The notes beneath the pieces are model-generated. The model was not told the DNA's origin. It searched no databases and saw only the letters and a program-made list of their open reading frames with translations. From positions 1-6,110 of the forward strand of contig JAICKT010000271.1 in NCBI GenBank assembly GCA_025927795.1: a stretch of 6,110 nucleotides of DNA, in the 5' to 3' direction. Shown piece after piece: positions 4,959-6,110 of the stretch. The DNA is from Parafilimonas sp. (GTDB lineage: Bacteria; Bacteroidota; Bacteroidia; Chitinophagales; Chitinophagaceae). Each line of letters begins with the position of its first letter. Position 1 is the stretch's first letter. A program made the translations under genes and the position numbers.

Positions 4959-6110
4959 TTATAGTTTGGCTATTGTGTTTTCGGCCTCAGCTCTTAATTG
5001 CGGATCTATGTAAGGATTTTGCAATGATGTTCCTGATAAAATTGTTTTAGCCAACGGCGCATTCCCTGATTTATAATAAATCAAGGCAGCCCTGCTTAGC
5101 AATTCGGGGTTTTTTGAATGTGTGCGCAATGCAACATTTATATACGGAACCGCTTTTGCATAATCACCTTTACAATAATAAACCCAAGCAACAGTTTCGT
5201 TCACATCAATATTATTTGGTCGCCTGTTATATTCCATCATTGCATGTTCTAATGCTTTATCGTTATCTTTTATTTTAAGATAAGCATACGCCAATTCTCT
5301 GTCTGCATAATGACCCAAATTCTGATTACTCACAGCAGCCTGTGAATTCGCATTCAGTTCATCAATAACTTCTTTGGAAAGATTATCTGCTTTTGCCTGC
5401 TGACCAGATTGCTGATATGCATCAACCAATTCTTCTTTTATTGAATAATCATCAATGACAGAATCTGCTTTTTCATAATAACTTATTGCCTTTGCATAAT
5501 CTTTATTTGCCATTGCAATCTGAGCAAGACCTGCAATTGCATAAGCATAATTCGGGCGCATCGATAAAGAAAGCTGGTAGAGCGTATCTGCCTTTTTATA
5601 ATCATTTGTTTTTTGATACAAGTTTGCTAATTGATACCTCGTCCATTCAGTATGCTCATCGCCGGCACCACCAGCTTCTACAGCCATTTGCATTGCTTTA
5701 ATAGAGCCTGCGTAATCACCAAAAATCTCTCTTAAATAAGATACACGCGAATAAGAAGTAAGGTCAGGACGAATGCTTACCATTTTATCTGCATAAGAAA
5801 CTGCCGTATCATAATTACCCATTTCAACATTTCCATCAACCAATAAACCATATACATAAGCATTGTAAGGATTAACGCGCTGTGCCTTATGTGCCACATC
5901 CAATCCATCAGCAAAATGGTGCTGCGACATATAAATAAGTGATTTAAAAACCAGCCCATTAAAATCTAATGAATCAAGATTTAAAACATCATTTATATAT
6001 TTCATTGCTGCAACATCATAATAAGCATAATTGCCCGTAACTCTTGCTTCCTGTATATATAATGCGGCAAGTCTTAACTGTGATTTAGAATCTGTAGGAT
6101 TATCTTTTAT
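4959..6110 (-). CDS. Tetratricopeptide repeat (TPR) protein, 5' end outside window
   Basis: The frame is open from the right edge to the TAA at 4959-4961, giving at least 383 residues. An internal methionine at 6005 is not the likely start, because the 35 codons before it are also helical and repeat-like (for example SKSQLRLAALYIQEAR). About eight degenerate 34-residue TPR units are visible. Counting from that methionine, they lie near residues 48-81, 82-115, 121-152, 153-186, 187-220, 234-265, 266-299 and 300-332. The clearest motifs are YQLANLYQKTNDYKKADTLY, AGLAQIAMANKDYAKAISYY and VAWVYYCKGDYAKAVPYI. TPRs are protein-binding scaffolds, and no catalytic domain is seen. Whether it carries a signal peptide or lipoprotein signal cannot be told, since the N-terminus is missing. 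It ends nine bases before the HupE-like gene, which suggests a joint role at the cell envelope; this is inference. Confidence 0.9.
   Translation of the reverse strand: MKDNPTDSKSQLRLAALYIQEARVTGNYAYYDVAAMKYINDVLNLDSLDFNGLVFKSLIYMSQHHFADGLDVAHKAQRVNPYNAYVYGLLVDGNVEMGNYDTAVSYADKMVSIRPDLTSYSRVSYLREIFGDYAGSIKAMQMAVEAGGAGDEHTEWTRYQLANLYQKTNDYKKADTLYQLSLSMRPNYAYAIAGLAQIAMANKDYAKAISYYEKADSVIDDYSIKEELVDAYQQSGQQAKADNLSKEVIDELNANSQAAVSNQNLGHYADRELAYAYLKIKDNDKALEHAMMEYNRRPNNIDVNETVAWVYYCKGDYAKAVPYINVALRTHSKNPELLSRAALIYYKSGNAPLAKTILSGTSLQNPYIDPQLRAEAENTIAKL

Overview
The window is AT-rich DNA whose proteins look like those of a Bacteroidota bacterium, most likely near Chitinophagaceae/Sphingobacteriia. 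This placement rests on protein style and genome texture, since no rRNA or other marker is present. The supporting signs are a Bacteroidota-like RarA, a BcrA-type ABC exporter, a HupE/UreJ-like membrane protein beside a TPR protein, weak Shine-Dalgarno signals, a possible TAnnTTTG promoter box, and short GC-rich palindromic repeats of the CCCCTCTCC...GGAGAGGGG kind.

Layout, left to right. A TIGR01777-family NAD(P)-binding epimerase-like protein (37-972, +) converges on a two-gene ABC export operon read on the minus strand: ATPase 2746-1856, then six-helix permease 1813-1034. A 208-base divergent intergenic region (2747-2954) carries three blocks of degenerate 7-base repeats. Next comes rarA/mgsA (2955-4241, +), an AAA+ ATPase of the replication fork. 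It converges on a second minus-strand pair: a TPR protein that runs off the right edge (6110-4959), followed after 9 bases by a HupE/UreJ-like membrane protein (4949-4272).

The genes form three transcription groups with no obvious joint pathway. The two tight pairs (ATPase with permease; TPR with HupE-like) are probably functional modules. The epimerase-like gene and rarA look like independent housekeeping genes. I see no phage, integrase, transposase, CRISPR array, toxin-antitoxin pair or recognisable defence system, and no tRNA or rRNA.

The unusual content is in the small repeats. The same ~40-base palindromic element occurs twice in the same orientation. One copy is almost the entire spacer between the ABC ATPase and permease genes. 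The other lies inside rarA and is translated in frame as an extra loop. The two copies differ by a compensatory base-pair change in the stem. Separately, the rarA leader is built from heptamer arrays with three related consensus units.
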